A stretch of 27,506 nt of DNA, from positions 1 through 27,506 of the IMG/VR virus record IMGVR_UViG_3300030333_003542; one strand, 5' to 3'. A program made the position numbers and the translations under genes. Under the pieces are notes generated by a model. The model ran no database searches and was not told the DNA's origin. It was given only the letters and a program-made list of their open reading frames with translations. This DNA comes from a virus. Below, piece after piece: positions 1 through 9,299 of the stretch (position 1 is its first letter; each line of letters opens with the position of its first letter).

Positions 1-271
1 GCTCAAGCATTCCTGCTGCGGGATCAACCCACCCTGCTACATCGCCCCAAGAGCTGCCGTCATAGGTGTGCTTACCGCCGACCCAACCGTCAGGAGCAGT
101 TACACCCGTGTGCAGAGTTGCGTTGCTTGCATTGAGGTCACCGATGTCAAAATCGTTGCCACCATTGTTACGCACAGTCGCGTTAGGTGTTGCTGAAAGA
201 TTGACTTGAACGCTATCGTCAAATAAATAAACGCTTACGTTGCCGTCATTTTTTGTAATAGTCTGGCTCAT
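1..271 (-). CDS. Tail-associated protein, partial (3' end outside window)
   Basis: Reading in from the left edge on the minus strand, an ATG at 271-269 opens a frame of 90 codons that is still open at base 1. It starts MSQTITKNDGNVSVYLFDDS and continues through a Gly/Trp-rich part (GWVGGKHTYDG, then SSWGDVAGWVDP). The start lies one base after the TAA of the upstream propeller gene, so it belongs to the same operon. The W/Y/G-rich pattern resembles short proteins found at the end of phage tail-fibre blocks, as far as I recall. Function is unknown; position suggests a tail or fibre-associated protein. The full length cannot be seen. Confidence 0.7.
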   Translation of the reverse strand, partial: MSQTITKNDGNVSVYLFDDSVQVNLSATPNATVRNNGGNDFDIGDLNASNATLHTGVTAPDGWVGGKHTYDGSSWGDVAGWVDPAAGMLE

Positions 272-272
272 G

Positions 273-2885
273 TTACGAGTCTCCGTTTAATAAAAGTGAT
301 GTTGTTGAAATTGCTAATCCTGCATTGACGCTAGGCGTGTCTGCTGAACTTGAAAAGCCACCAGAGGTGGTGACGTAGTATTTGGTTCCTACGGTTAGGT
401 CTGTAGAAAACTTAGCAACTATACTTTTCCCATAATAACTTGCCGCTGAATCGGCAAATGTAGAAACAATAGATTGTGTGTCTGGATCGTACACTGTACC
501 TAAGTAAGTAACAGGAGTTGTACCTGACCAAACTTCAGGAGTTGAAAAAGTAACATCTGTCCCGCTAATAGTTGCTTTAACTAAATACCCATAAGTAGTA
601 GTTCCGTATTCTTGATAGGAGATAACAACTTGATTTAATGATGTATTGAAAACAGAAGAAGTGTATTTTGCTTTTGCTGAAAACTGTACTACTGTTCCTA
701 CGCTAATTGCAGTTCCACTTACAGTCCCTACTTTTGCAAGTCCAGCTCCTGCGCTACTGGATTCCCTAAAAGCAAAAAGAAGTTTGTTTGCGGTGGAATC
801 GTAACAAACACTTGGGTAATCGTGATAAGCCCCTGCCCCTCCACCTACACTAATGTCCACAGGAGTTCCAAAAGTAATACTTGTTCCACTCACCGACCCT
901 GTTACAGCATTTATGTAGTAAGTCGCTGTTTCTCTGTAAACAATAATTGCTTGGTTTGAAGATGTATCAAAAGCTATGGCGCTACCATTGTCTGCCTCTA
1001 TAGCCTGAGAATCAAAAACCGCTGCGGTTCCGAAACTTATACTCGTCCCTGAAACTGTTCCCACGATAGCTGTGCCATAATTAGAATTACCAGTATCTCT
1101 GTAGCTGACTACTACTTTATTGTTGGAAGAATCATACACAACTTTGCAAGCATCGGTTGATGCAGAATTAAAAACAACCTCCGAACCAAAAGTTATATTA
1201 CCTCCTGCAACTGTTCCCACGATAGCTGTACCGTATCCAGAATTACCACCATCTTTGTATACAACGACAACGGTGTTATTAGACGCATCAAAACATATAT
1301 CAATATAATCAGTAGCGGTTCCTGAATTGAAAACAACTTGCGTTCCATAAGAAATACTCGTTCCACTCACTGTTCCTACATACGCCACTCCATACCCAGT
1401 GGGAGTAGAGCTATCGTCACGATTTACAACTACCACCTTATCAGAATTAGTATCATAGGCTATTGCACCGTAATACCCTCCCGCAGACAAATAGGTAACA
1501 GGACTTCCTGCGCTCAATGTAGACGGCCCTGCCACCCCGCTCACCGTACCACCCTGCACGATTACGCTACCCGCTGCACTGGCTGATATTGCGCTGTCGG
1601 CTACGCCTACGAAATTGGTTGCGGTGAGATTTGATTCGTCAAAAGCTACAGGCCGCACAACTGTCGCGTAACCAAGGTAATCGCTTGTTGGTGCATAAGT
1701 AAAAACGGCCACTCTATCTGTCGAATTGTAAGCGGCATAAAGCTGCCCACCTAGGCTGCCACCAGGAGTATTAAAAGTTACTTCAGAATCTACAGAAGGG
1801 GTTGTCCCACTAACGGAAGCTAATCGATAGACAGCGTTCCCACTTGCGTTTTCGAAAGGTATAACTGTTTTTCCGGCGTTAGAATCAAAAGCTATACCTT
1901 TTCCATAATATGGAGCACCAGAACCAACCATTACAGATGTCCCTACTGTTATGCTTGTTCCAGAAACTTCACCCGCGACAATTTGTGTATCACCACCACC
2001 TGTACGAAACACAACCACGGCTCGATTCGCAGTGGAATCAAAAACAGAAGCAGTTTCATAAGCCTGTGTAGCTTCAAAAGTTACAGCAGAGCCAAAACTT
2101 ATACTTGTTCCCGAAGTTGTTCCTACAACTACTTTACCTTTGGAACTGTCGTCATTATCTTGGAAAAAAATAACTGAGCGATCAGTAGAAGAGTCATAAC
2201 ATATAGATATGTAGTTTGAACTACCTGACTCGAACACAGTAGCCGTCCCAAAGCTGATACTCGTTCCAGACACAGTTCCGACAGCACCGTAACCATACTG
2301 GCTTGCGCTATAATCCATATAAGCAACTATAACTTTATCGTTGGTAGTGTCATAAGTTACATTGTTGTAATACACATTACTTGACGCATAAACCGCTTCA
2401 GAACCGAATGAAATACTTGTTCCTGAAACCGATCCCACGATAGCCGTTCCGTAGTTGCTGTTAGTTTCGTCTTTATACACAGTTACAGTTTGTGAGGTAT
2501 CAGGATCGTAAGTGGCATTTATATAAGTAGTCGTACCGCTATTAAAAACAATGGGAGTTCCATAGCTAATACTAGTCCCACTAGTTGTCGCTACAACGGC
2601 AGTTCCGTATCGGCTATTACCCTGATCTTCATAAAAAATAACCATTTTGTTATTAGCAGAATCATAGACAATAGCTGGATAGTACACATAACCAGTAGCG
2701 CCCGTACCTCCAAAACTTGTTGCTGTACCACCCGCCACTGGATTACTTGTTAAAGTTATACCCGACACCGTACCATCGCTATTAAGTACTACTGGCGCTT
2801 TTGAAGAGATACCGCTGCCGCTGTCAGTGAAGGTCAGTTGTTTTGCCGCTGCCCCTGCGGGGAGTAGATCAGATAAATTGCTCAC
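273..2885 (-). CDS. Tail fibre / receptor-binding protein with 14 repeats (two predicted seven-bladed propellers)
   Basis: 870 aa with a GTG start at 2885-2883 that overlaps the upstream TGA by four bases (GTGA). Residues 1-45 form an N-terminal module (MSNLSDLLPAGA, then PVVLNSDGTVSG) shared with the two upstream paralogues, perhaps for virion attachment. Residues about 69-415 hold seven repeats of about 52 residues. Their conserved YD/FD pairs lie near residues 74, 126, 178, 230, 282, 333 and 386, and each repeat contains a turn like NSNYGTAVVGTVSGTSISFG. A linker with NLTATNFVGVADSAIS follows, then seven more repeats (about 471-835) and a C-terminal module with GTKYYVTTSGGF. Seven plus seven repeats suggest two seven-bladed beta-propellers. 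The role in host binding is inferred from position and architecture. No Asp-box (SxDxGxTW) is visible, so a sialidase is not supported. Confidence 0.8.
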   Translation of the reverse strand: MSNLSDLLPAGAAAKQLTFTDSGSGISSKAPVVLNSDGTVSGITLTSNPVAGGTATSFGGTGATGYVYYPAIVYDSANNKMVIFYEDQGNSRYGTAVVATTSGTSISYGTPIVFNSGTTTYINATYDPDTSQTVTVYKDETNSNYGTAIVGSVSGTSISFGSEAVYASSNVYYNNVTYDTTNDKVIVAYMDYSASQYGYGAVGTVSGTSISFGTATVFESGSSNYISICYDSSTDRSVIFFQDNDDSSKGKVVVGTTSGTSISFGSAVTFEATQAYETASVFDSTANRAVVVFRTGGGDTQIVAGEVSGTSITVGTSVMVGSGAPYYGKGIAFDSNAGKTVIPFENASGNAVYRLASVSGTTPSVDSEVTFNTPGGSLGGQLYAAYNSTDRVAVFTYAPTSDYLGYATVVRPVAFDESNLTATNFVGVADSAISASAAGSVIVQGGTVSGVAGPSTLSAGSPVTYLSAGGYYGAIAYDTNSDKVVVVNRDDSSTPTGYGVAYVGTVSGTSISYGTQVVFNSGTATDYIDICFDASNNTVVVVYKDGGNSGYGTAIVGTVAGGNITFGSEVVFNSASTDACKVVYDSSNNKVVVSYRDTGNSNYGTAIVGTVSGTSISFGTAAVFDSQAIEADNGSAIAFDTSSNQAIIVYRETATYYINAVTGSVSGTSITFGTPVDISVGGGAGAYHDYPSVCYDSTANKLLFAFRESSSAGAGLAKVGTVSGTAISVGTVVQFSAKAKYTSSVFNTSLNQVVISYQEYGTTTYGYLVKATISGTDVTFSTPEVWSGTTPVTYLGTVYDPDTQSIVSTFADSAASYYGKSIVAKFSTDLTVGTKYYVTTSGGFSSSADTPSVNAGLAISTTSLLLNGDS

Positions 2886-4366
2886 GATTGATACTCCAAG
2901 TTAATTGCTGTGGCAGAAAGGGCTTTACCTATTTTTACATCACCGCTTGTCGCAATAGCCCCTGCGTTCGTAACATAATAATCGCTTGCGGGTGTTAACG
3001 AGCTTAGACCTGTGGCTGCTATGCCGCCCTTCATTGTGATGTTCCCACTAGCTGCGCTTGAGATGGCTGCGTCTGATATGCCGAGAAAATTTGTTGAGGT
3101 GAGGTTGGTAAATCCCGGCGTTACAACATTGCCATAAGGGTAATAACTATTTCCGTAATCACTGTATGCAATAATCATTTTGCTTGTATCAGGATCATAG
3201 ACCATTGAATTGAAGAACCAAGCATTAGCGCTACCCGCAGGTGCATGAACTGTTTCGAGATCGCCAAGCACCACAGTTGTACCGCTTAACGTAGCATTAG
3301 TAATGTAACTACCATAATTATCAGGAGAAGTATTATTACCTGTCCAAAAATTTACGCTTTGAGAATTCGCCGTATCAAACCGCATAGTGTTATAATTAGG
3401 ATACTGGTTTTGAGCGGTACTAGTGGTTGTTTTTGTGCCAAAAGTTATAGTATTTGAGGAACCGTCAACTGTCCCTGCAATGTATGACTGATAACCCGAA
3501 TTAGCGTTGTCGTAGTAACTTATGACTACTTTGTCGTTTGCGGTGTCATAAGTTATATTTGGGTTATAAACAGACGAGGCTTGAAATTCAGAGGTAGCAC
3601 CGGTGGGGGTAGCTCCCGAACAATCTATAGTGTAGCACTTACCATTAGCTGTCCCAGTAAGGCCAGTAGCTATAATAACTCGATTTTGATCTGGATCGTG
3701 AACTGCACTTGAAACATCTATTATGTCAGAACCAGAAAAAGCAAAAGAAGAACTTATTGCAGGGGTTGTACCTGTCACGGTAGCCGCCCAACAAATCCCA
3801 ACATTTGTTCCGTTTGCTTTGGCATAAATTAAAGTTTTACTATTACTTGCATCGTAAACACAATAAAGGCGATCTACGTTTTGACTTATTGTTGCTTCGT
3901 TAGAATCATGCACTGTAATGGTCGAGCCAGATAGCGTAGCACAGCCTACTTGGATGTTTGTGCCTGTTTCAAACGCATAAACAATAGAACTTGATGAAGC
4001 ATCATACGCCGCCGCCCACTGTGCTGCATTGATACTGGACTGTATTTCAACAGGTGTACCCCAAGTAATTGTCGTACCACTCACCTCACCTGCTGCAAGA
4101 TAGAAATTGGTTCCTGTGCTAGTAACATAGGCCAAAACAACGCGATCTTGAGAAGTATCGTAATTTAAGATGGAATAATCTCGCGGAGTTATTGAAGCGA
4201 CAGCAGAAGACTGAGCACCAACGGCAAAAGCACCACCTGCAACTTCACTCACTGTCCCATCGCTATTCAAGACAACAGGCTTACCAGAAGAGGTGACGTT
4301 ACCGCTTGCCGTGAAACTTACTTGCTTTCCCGCTCCCGCAGGAAAAAGATCAGAGAGATTCGTCAT
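2882..4366 (-). CDS. Tail fibre / receptor-binding paralogue with 7 repeats (one predicted propeller)
   Basis: 494 aa with an ATG start that overlaps the upstream stop as ATGA. The N-terminal module (MTNLSDLFPAGAGKQVSF, then PVVLNSDGTVSEV) matches the two neighbouring paralogues. Residues about 62-420 contain seven repeats with the YD...YxDxxNS...VSGTTITWGTP pattern, for example YDTANDKVVISYYDNANSGY. Then come the AIS module (TNLTSTNFLGISDAAIS) and the terminal module (DYYVTNAGAI, then GKALSATAINL). It is therefore the single-array form of the 870- and 885-aa proteins beside it. It probably arose by duplication and loss or gain of a whole seven-repeat block. A virion surface adhesin is the best inference; the ligand is unknown. 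Confidence 0.8.
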   Translation of the reverse strand: MTNLSDLFPAGAGKQVSFTASGNVTSSGKPVVLNSDGTVSEVAGGAFAVGAQSSAVASITPRDYSILNYDTSQDRVVLAYVTSTGTNFYLAAGEVSGTTITWGTPVEIQSSINAAQWAAAYDASSSSIVYAFETGTNIQVGCATLSGSTITVHDSNEATISQNVDRLYCVYDASNSKTLIYAKANGTNVGICWAATVTGTTPAISSSFAFSGSDIIDVSSAVHDPDQNRVIIATGLTGTANGKCYTIDCSGATPTGATSEFQASSVYNPNITYDTANDKVVISYYDNANSGYQSYIAGTVDGSSNTITFGTKTTTSTAQNQYPNYNTMRFDTANSQSVNFWTGNNTSPDNYGSYITNATLSGTTVVLGDLETVHAPAGSANAWFFNSMVYDPDTSKMIIAYSDYGNSYYPYGNVVTPGFTNLTSTNFLGISDAAISSAASGNITMKGGIAATGLSSLTPASDYYVTNAGAIATSGDVKIGKALSATAINLEYQS

Positions 4367-7020
4367 CCTGTATAGTCCTTGATATTAATCTGGTTTGTCT
4401 TTATCGCGTTGCCGATTAGCTGACCGCCTGTATCGGTGGATAAAGTGCCGTCTGTCTGAACGTAGTAATCAGTACCTATAGTTAAAGTAGTGGTGGCTAA
4501 TGTACTTACTACGGCAACTCCGTTCCCTGCGTTAGCAGAACCGACAAATGCAAATTTATTAGAGGAAGTGTCGTAGGCAGCTCCAATACCTGTTTGAGAA
4601 GAACCTAAAGAACTTGAAAACCACGTTGACTTTGTACCCCAAGTGCTCGTAGTCCCTGAAATACTTCCATAAAACGCTGATCCTTGGTAACTCGTACCAC
4701 TGGTATGGTCATCACGAAAGGCAAGACCTATTTTCCCTAAATCTGGATCGTAAGCTAGAGCAGCTCCGTATAAAGCCCCATTACCCTGCGAACTAATTGT
4801 TACTGGGGTATTAATAGTGACACTCGATCCACTCATGCTTATGACAGAAAAATATAAGGGGTAGTTACCGCTTGAATCACCATAGTTAATGCCTGTTTTA
4901 GAATTCCCTGAATCGTATATTGTTTCAGGATTCCAAATATAAGGACTACCCGACCCGTATGTGCTTACCGTACCAACCGTACCAGAACCAGAAGAAATGC
5001 TTAAATTCATTGCTTTTAATACCCCGCTTACAGTGTAAGTTACTAAAAACTTACCTTGTGAAGTATCAAAAGCAATATTTCTTGCATTGTAATCCATTAC
5101 ATCGGAGCCGTTGAGAGTAGCTGCGGTATTAAAAGAAATAGCATCTGGCCCTGTTGTTACAGTACCGATGATATAAGTAGCATAGTTGGAATTGCCGTTA
5201 TCACGATAAGTCAACAATACTTTGTTTTCAACGGGATCAAATCCTGCACCAATATAAAAACTGTTAGCACTTTCAAACACTGTAGCTGAACCGAAGGCTA
5301 TGGTGCTTCCTGAACCACTTCCACTAACTGCCCCTACAATCGCCGTACCATAATCAGAGTTACCACTATCACGGTAAGCAATAACAACACGATTGACGTT
5401 AGTATCAAAAGTTAAAGCTAAACCACTATCCCCGCTTGCAGTGCTGCTAAAAACCACAGGCGTACCCCAAGTTATAGAAGTACCTGACAATTCGCCTACG
5501 ACTGCTGTACCATAATCAGAATTGCTACCGTCTTTGTAAGCAACGACTAATCGGTTATTAGTCGAATCATAAACCATCCCGTAATTTTCTGCTCCGGCAG
5601 ACGTATAACCAGTTACAGGAGTGCCGTAACTCGGAGTGACCGTACCAAAAAAATCGTTATTCTCACACCGACTACCCCAAGTGTTTATCGTGCCTGTCGC
5701 TGTGTCGCTGATGGCTGATGGGGCAAGACCTAAGAGGTTGGTTGAGGTGAGGTTGGTTGATTCGGGGACAAAAACGAAACCTGTATTGTAAGCAGTGTTG
5801 TCTCCAATAACTATTACTATTTCTTGTTCAGTGGCGTTATATGCCAAACCTTTATATTGCGAATTTGCGCTATAAAGTAAGGTAGAGCTACTTGCCGTTA
5901 TATCTGACCCGCTCACAGTAAGCTCGATATAATAACTGTAATAAGGACTTCCATTCTCCCGATAAACTAATATTGTTTTATTTACGTTAGGGTCATAAGC
6001 AAGGCCCAGACTATCTGACGTTGGTACTGATCCTAAGACCGTATTAATAGTTCCTAATGTCACCGCATTTGTAGAAGCATCTATTGTTGCAGTTAGCGCA
6101 TTTAGACCAGTACCTGACTTAATGTAGGCAATAATATTTTTACCTGCTGTGGAGTCATGTACAACTAGAGGCCACGAATTTACAGTATCGCTAGAGCCAA
6201 TTTCGACCGCAGAGCCAATAGAGCTTATTGTTGCACTACTATCTGAGCCTGAACAAGTGACTGCTCTGGTGTAAAAAGAATTACCATTTTGATCGTAGAT
6301 AAAAATAAATCTATTTTGCGTTGTGTCATAAGCTAATTCCATCATCGATGAGTATGCAGAATTTATTACCACATCTGAACTACCTATCGTTATTACGGTT
6401 GACCCACTTTGGACAGTTCCACAATGCGCGGTTCCGTAGTTAGAGTTAGCGCCATCCATATAAAAAATACAAAAATTACCTGAGTCAGGATCGAAAGCCA
6501 TTCTTGCGTAAAACATTAACGTCGATGCCGTCCACGATTTTACTGTAACGGGAGTACCCCAAGTAATCGTTGTACCAGAAACGGAACCTGCGCAAACTTT
6601 AAGATACCTCGTGCCTCCTGTTTCTTGCCAACACTGCACAATACGACTATTCACACTGTCATAACAGTTGATAGGGTAATAAGGTTCTACAGAGGCAAAA
6701 TCTGCTCCTGAACCTACGGTAATGGCGTTGCTTGAAGCTTCTAAAACAAAACCTGTGCCTTTGTTAGAGCCACCATTGTAATTATGAAAACCCGCATAGG
6801 TTTTATTGGTTCCCGTGATTTCTGAAATAACTATTGGAGTCATCACGTCTGCCAAAATATTGGTGGCTGTCCCAATAACTGCTGAAGAACCAACAATAGG
6901 CGCAGCCTTCCCATCACTGGTAAGAATAACGGGCGCACCAGAGCTGATATTGCCGTCAGCTACAAAGTCTGTATTGTTTTGACCGCCACCTGCGGGTAAC
7001 AGATCGGCTAAATTGCTCAT
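4363..7020 (-). CDS. Tail fibre / receptor-binding paralogue with 14 repeats (two predicted propellers)
   Basis: 885 aa with an ATG start at 7020, directly abutting the TAA of the upstream fibre gene. The architecture matches the 870-aa paralogue: an N-terminal module (MSNLADLLPAGGG, then PVILTSDGKAAPI), seven repeats (about 62-425) and the linker TNLTSTNLLGLAPSAIS. Seven repeats of the form YDSTNNRLVVAYKDGSNSDY follow, then a C-terminal module with GTDYYVQTDGTLSTD. The second array is the more regular one; the first array has diverged strongly. It overlaps the 494-aa gene by four bases (ATGA). Three paralogues in a row suggest either a heteromeric fibre or a reservoir of alternative receptor-binding domains. 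The function is inferred from context. Confidence 0.8.
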   Translation of the reverse strand: MSNLADLLPAGGGQNNTDFVADGNISSGAPVILTSDGKAAPIVGSSAVIGTATNILADVMTPIVISEITGTNKTYAGFHNYNGGSNKGTGFVLEASSNAITVGSGADFASVEPYYPINCYDSVNSRIVQCWQETGGTRYLKVCAGSVSGTTITWGTPVTVKSWTASTLMFYARMAFDPDSGNFCIFYMDGANSNYGTAHCGTVQSGSTVITIGSSDVVINSAYSSMMELAYDTTQNRFIFIYDQNGNSFYTRAVTCSGSDSSATISSIGSAVEIGSSDTVNSWPLVVHDSTAGKNIIAYIKSGTGLNALTATIDASTNAVTLGTINTVLGSVPTSDSLGLAYDPNVNKTILVYRENGSPYYSYYIELTVSGSDITASSSTLLYSANSQYKGLAYNATEQEIVIVIGDNTAYNTGFVFVPESTNLTSTNLLGLAPSAISDTATGTINTWGSRCENNDFFGTVTPSYGTPVTGYTSAGAENYGMVYDSTNNRLVVAYKDGSNSDYGTAVVGELSGTSITWGTPVVFSSTASGDSGLALTFDTNVNRVVIAYRDSGNSDYGTAIVGAVSGSGSGSTIAFGSATVFESANSFYIGAGFDPVENKVLLTYRDNGNSNYATYIIGTVTTGPDAISFNTAATLNGSDVMDYNARNIAFDTSQGKFLVTYTVSGVLKAMNLSISSGSGTVGTVSTYGSGSPYIWNPETIYDSGNSKTGINYGDSSGNYPLYFSVISMSGSSVTINTPVTISSQGNGALYGAALAYDPDLGKIGLAFRDDHTSGTSYQGSAFYGSISGTTSTWGTKSTWFSSSLGSSQTGIGAAYDTSSNKFAFVGSANAGNGVAVVSTLATTTLTIGTDYYVQTDGTLSTDTGGQLIGNAIKTNQINIKDYTG

Positions 7021-8007
7021 TTATACACTCCAACCAATGCTTCCGTTGATGTAGGTCATTGTTATTTCAGCGAAGTTCTTGTCAAACGTCAGGTCAGTAG
7101 CAGAACTGGCAATGTTGCTACCGTTACGTGCTACGGTAAAACTGGTTGTGGCTGCGGCTCCCGTGCCATCCTTAATAACAACTGAATCACCTGCTGAAGG
7201 TGTACCGGGAAGCGTAATCGTAATACCTCCCGCTGTAACTACAATATAATCTCGATTAGCAGCAGAATATCCAGTACTTTTTATGAGAGGGAATACAGCA
7301 CCAGAACCCCCATTAGCAAAAGGTAATACTCCTGTTACATTAGCAGTAAGGTCACAGTATTGAGTGCCTGTAGAACCTGTTCCACCGTTAGTAATAGGAA
7401 GCGTACCTGTTACATTAGCGGTAAGATCACAATATTGGGTGGCAGTAGAACCTGTTCCACCATTGGCAATCGCTAATGTGCCTCCTACGGTAATCGTACC
7501 GCTAGAAGTTATCGGGCCTCCAGAAGTGGTAAGTCCTGTAGTGCCACCTGATACGTCTACTGAAGTAACTGTTCCACTTGCGGCAGTAGGGCTTGCATCA
7601 TAAACGGCTGCACCTGCACCTGCCCCATCGGTATAAACCATTTTTTTGGTTCCGGTAAGCACATCTACCGTAGCTCCAGAACCTTGTTTAATAGTTATAG
7701 TCTGCCCACCAGTAGTAGCGTTTTCGATTATCCACACTTTAGATACAGTGTCAGGGCCAAGAGTAAGAGTGCGAGTAGCAGTTAAACTTACACCAGAAGT
7801 AAATTTAAGATACATCGCTCGTGTGGCATCTGCTGTAGCATCGGGCATTGTAAAAGTTTCATTAGCGTCAGCAGCAACAGCTTTTGTGCCGTAACCTAAA
7901 CCGTCACCAATTAGCTCTAAATTAGTATTCGTACTTGTACCCCAAGTACCGTCTTCATCACCCGTAGTGATTTCTTTTAGTCTTAGGTTATTTACATATG
8001 TTGCCAT
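7021..8007 (-). CDS. Tail fibre protein with NGGTGST repeats
   Basis: 328 aa starting MATYVNNLRLKEITTGDEDG, with TNTNLELIGDGLGYGTK just after. This N-terminus looks like that of short-tailed marine phage fibres as I remember them. The middle is Gly/Thr/Ser-rich, with the pattern GTVTSVDVSGGTTGLTTSGG and two near-identical 27-residue units (ANGGTGSTATQYCDLTANVTG and TNGGTGSTGTQYCDLTANVTG, each split here by the repeat border), then a shortened third ANGGSG. NGGTG units are typical of trimeric fibre shafts. The C-terminal part (about 245-328) contains ITLPGTPSAGDSVVIKDGTG and ends in IGWSV. It lies directly upstream of the propeller paralogues, so it could be the shaft or base to which they attach (inference). 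Confidence 0.8.
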   Translation of the reverse strand: MATYVNNLRLKEITTGDEDGTWGTSTNTNLELIGDGLGYGTKAVAADANETFTMPDATADATRAMYLKFTSGVSLTATRTLTLGPDTVSKVWIIENATTGGQTITIKQGSGATVDVLTGTKKMVYTDGAGAGAAVYDASPTAASGTVTSVDVSGGTTGLTTSGGPITSSGTITVGGTLAIANGGTGSTATQYCDLTANVTGTLPITNGGTGSTGTQYCDLTANVTGVLPFANGGSGAVFPLIKSTGYSAANRDYIVVTAGGITITLPGTPSAGDSVVIKDGTGAAATTSFTVARNGSNIASSATDLTFDKNFAEITMTYINGSIGWSV

Positions 8008-8026
8008 TGTTAAATTCCTATCTTAG

Positions 8027-8845
8027 TTATGCTGCTTTGTCTTCAACCCAGTTAGCTGTTTGAGATGGAGTAATCTCCCCCCATCCTGCATCTTGAGAAG
8101 GAGTAAGACCTGCCCATCCTGCATCTTGAGAAGGTACTATACTACCCCATACTAATACTGTTCCTACTTCTACTGTAGTTTCTACTCCTGTGGGTGAAAC
8201 AATAGCACCTGTTTCTACAGTTGTCGTTCCTACAAACGGCGTAGCTACTACCCCAACTACATTTACATCTACGCTTGTAATCGCATTTGCATTACCTAAA
8301 TGAGTAGTTGCTTCTACTCCGGTAAGATAAACAGTGAACGGATATTCTACATCTACCGTACCTATTTCTCCGGTAGCTACCACCCCTGTTAGTTCTTGTG
8401 CAGCATCTCCACCAACAGATACCACACCTAAATGAGTGTTACTTGAAACCCCAGTGGGTGAAACTATAGCTTGAGCTGCTACAGTAGGTGTACCTAACGC
8501 AGAAGTAGTAGATACCCCTGTCACATCAAATACAAAATCAAACTCTAAGGTAACAGAACCTAATTGTCCTGTAGCACTAACTCCTGTAGGTGCAGGGCTA
8601 TTGCCTATATCTACTTGGGTGTAAGCTTCTCCCCAACCACCTCTACCAAAATACCCAATACCCCAACCGCCACTTGTGTACCCGTTCGCCTCTACACCCG
8701 TGACGTTAACCGTAGCGCCTGTACCAACGTTAACCGAAACACTTCCTACCTCCCCTGTAGCAAAGGGGATATTAGCTTCTCCATATGGGCCTTCACTCCA
8801 ACCAGATCGGCCCCACCCTTGGAATCGTATGGTAACGTTGGACAT
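8027..8845 (-). CDS. VTGV-repeat structural protein
   Basis: 272 aa. The N-terminus is rich in Gly and Trp (GWGRSGWSEGPYGEA, then GGWGIGYFGRGGWGEAY). From about residue 45 to 235 there are eight copies of a roughly 24-residue unit with a TGV core followed by LG(T/S)V, for example PTGVSATGQLGSVTLE and LTGVEATTHLGN; one copy has VVGVVA in place of TGV. The C-terminus carries three short Trp-containing units, PSQDAGWAGLT, PSQDAGWGEIT and PSQTANWVED. Such repeats suggest a beta-rich virion protein. I recall similar repeat proteins in marine phages, with no established function. It starts eight bases after the stop of the upstream 144-aa gene. Confidence 0.75.
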   Translation of the reverse strand: MSNVTIRFQGWGRSGWSEGPYGEANIPFATGEVGSVSVNVGTGATVNVTGVEANGYTSGGWGIGYFGRGGWGEAYTQVDIGNSPAPTGVSATGQLGSVTLEFDFVFDVTGVSTTSALGTPTVAAQAIVSPTGVSSNTHLGVVSVGGDAAQELTGVVATGEIGTVDVEYPFTVYLTGVEATTHLGNANAITSVDVNVVGVVATPFVGTTTVETGAIVSPTGVETTVEVGTVLVWGSIVPSQDAGWAGLTPSQDAGWGEITPSQTANWVEDKAA

Positions 8846-8853
8846 TCAAACCT

Positions 8854-9288
8854 CTACGCTAAACGGATTATTGCATTACTAGCGTCTGCTGTAGGCATTA
8901 CAATCTTAAAATCACCTGCACTAGAAGTTTTATCTGCACCAAAGTCTAACACCGCTATAGCAGGGTTAGTTCCTCCGTTGTGCATATAGATAAGTGCTCC
9001 ACGGGCAGTAATACTAGCACTCGACCATGTAACATCATCAAAATCTAAATAGGCGGTAGTTCCAGAAGTAGTAGGATGTGTTGATATAGTTAAATTTTTT
9101 CCTAACGCCGTATAGCCTGTTCCTGTTACTTCATCGCTTGAAGTATAGGCAGTAGTAGCAGCCCCTAACGTAGCACTGGAAGTATACAAAGCTATTTTGA
9201 ATACCTGTCCTGTACCACTACTAAAATTAAAAGTACCGTCTAAAAGCCCTTGCTTAAATGAGGTACACATAGCCTGACTTATTGCCAT
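8854..9288 (-). CDS. Small virion or tail protein
   Basis: 144 aa starting MAISQAMCTSFKQGLLDGTF. It has a core FKIALYTSSATLGAATTAYT, a GTGYTALGKNLT stretch, and ARGALIYMHNGG near residue 95. It is low in charge and rich in Ser, Thr, Ala and Gly, as expected for a beta-sandwich virion protein. The combination of FKIALYTSSATL and ARGALIYN-like motifs recurs in phage structural gene blocks in my memory, but no role has been assigned there to my knowledge. A good Shine-Dalgarno sequence (AAGGAG) lies just upstream of the ATG. It sits between an adaptor-like gene and the fibre genes, so a tail component is the likely role. Confidence 0.7.
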   Translation of the reverse strand: MAISQAMCTSFKQGLLDGTFNFSSGTGQVFKIALYTSSATLGAATTAYTSSDEVTGTGYTALGKNLTISTHPTTSGTTAYLDFDDVTWSSASITARGALIYMHNGGTNPAIAVLDFGADKTSSAGDFKIVMPTADASNAIIRLA

Positions 9289-9299
9289 CTTTTATCTCC

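Noticed and set aside
1338-1586. Plus-strand frame of 82 codons inside the propeller gene, and similar plus-strand frames below 22472
   Set aside because: They lie opposite well-supported minus-strand genes, have no ribosome-binding site, and their composition mirrors the repeats of the real gene.
273-7020. Sialidase/BNR-repeat enzyme
   Set aside because: No Asp-box motif and no catalytic Arg triad is visible; the repeats have a YD...YxDxxNSxYG pattern instead.
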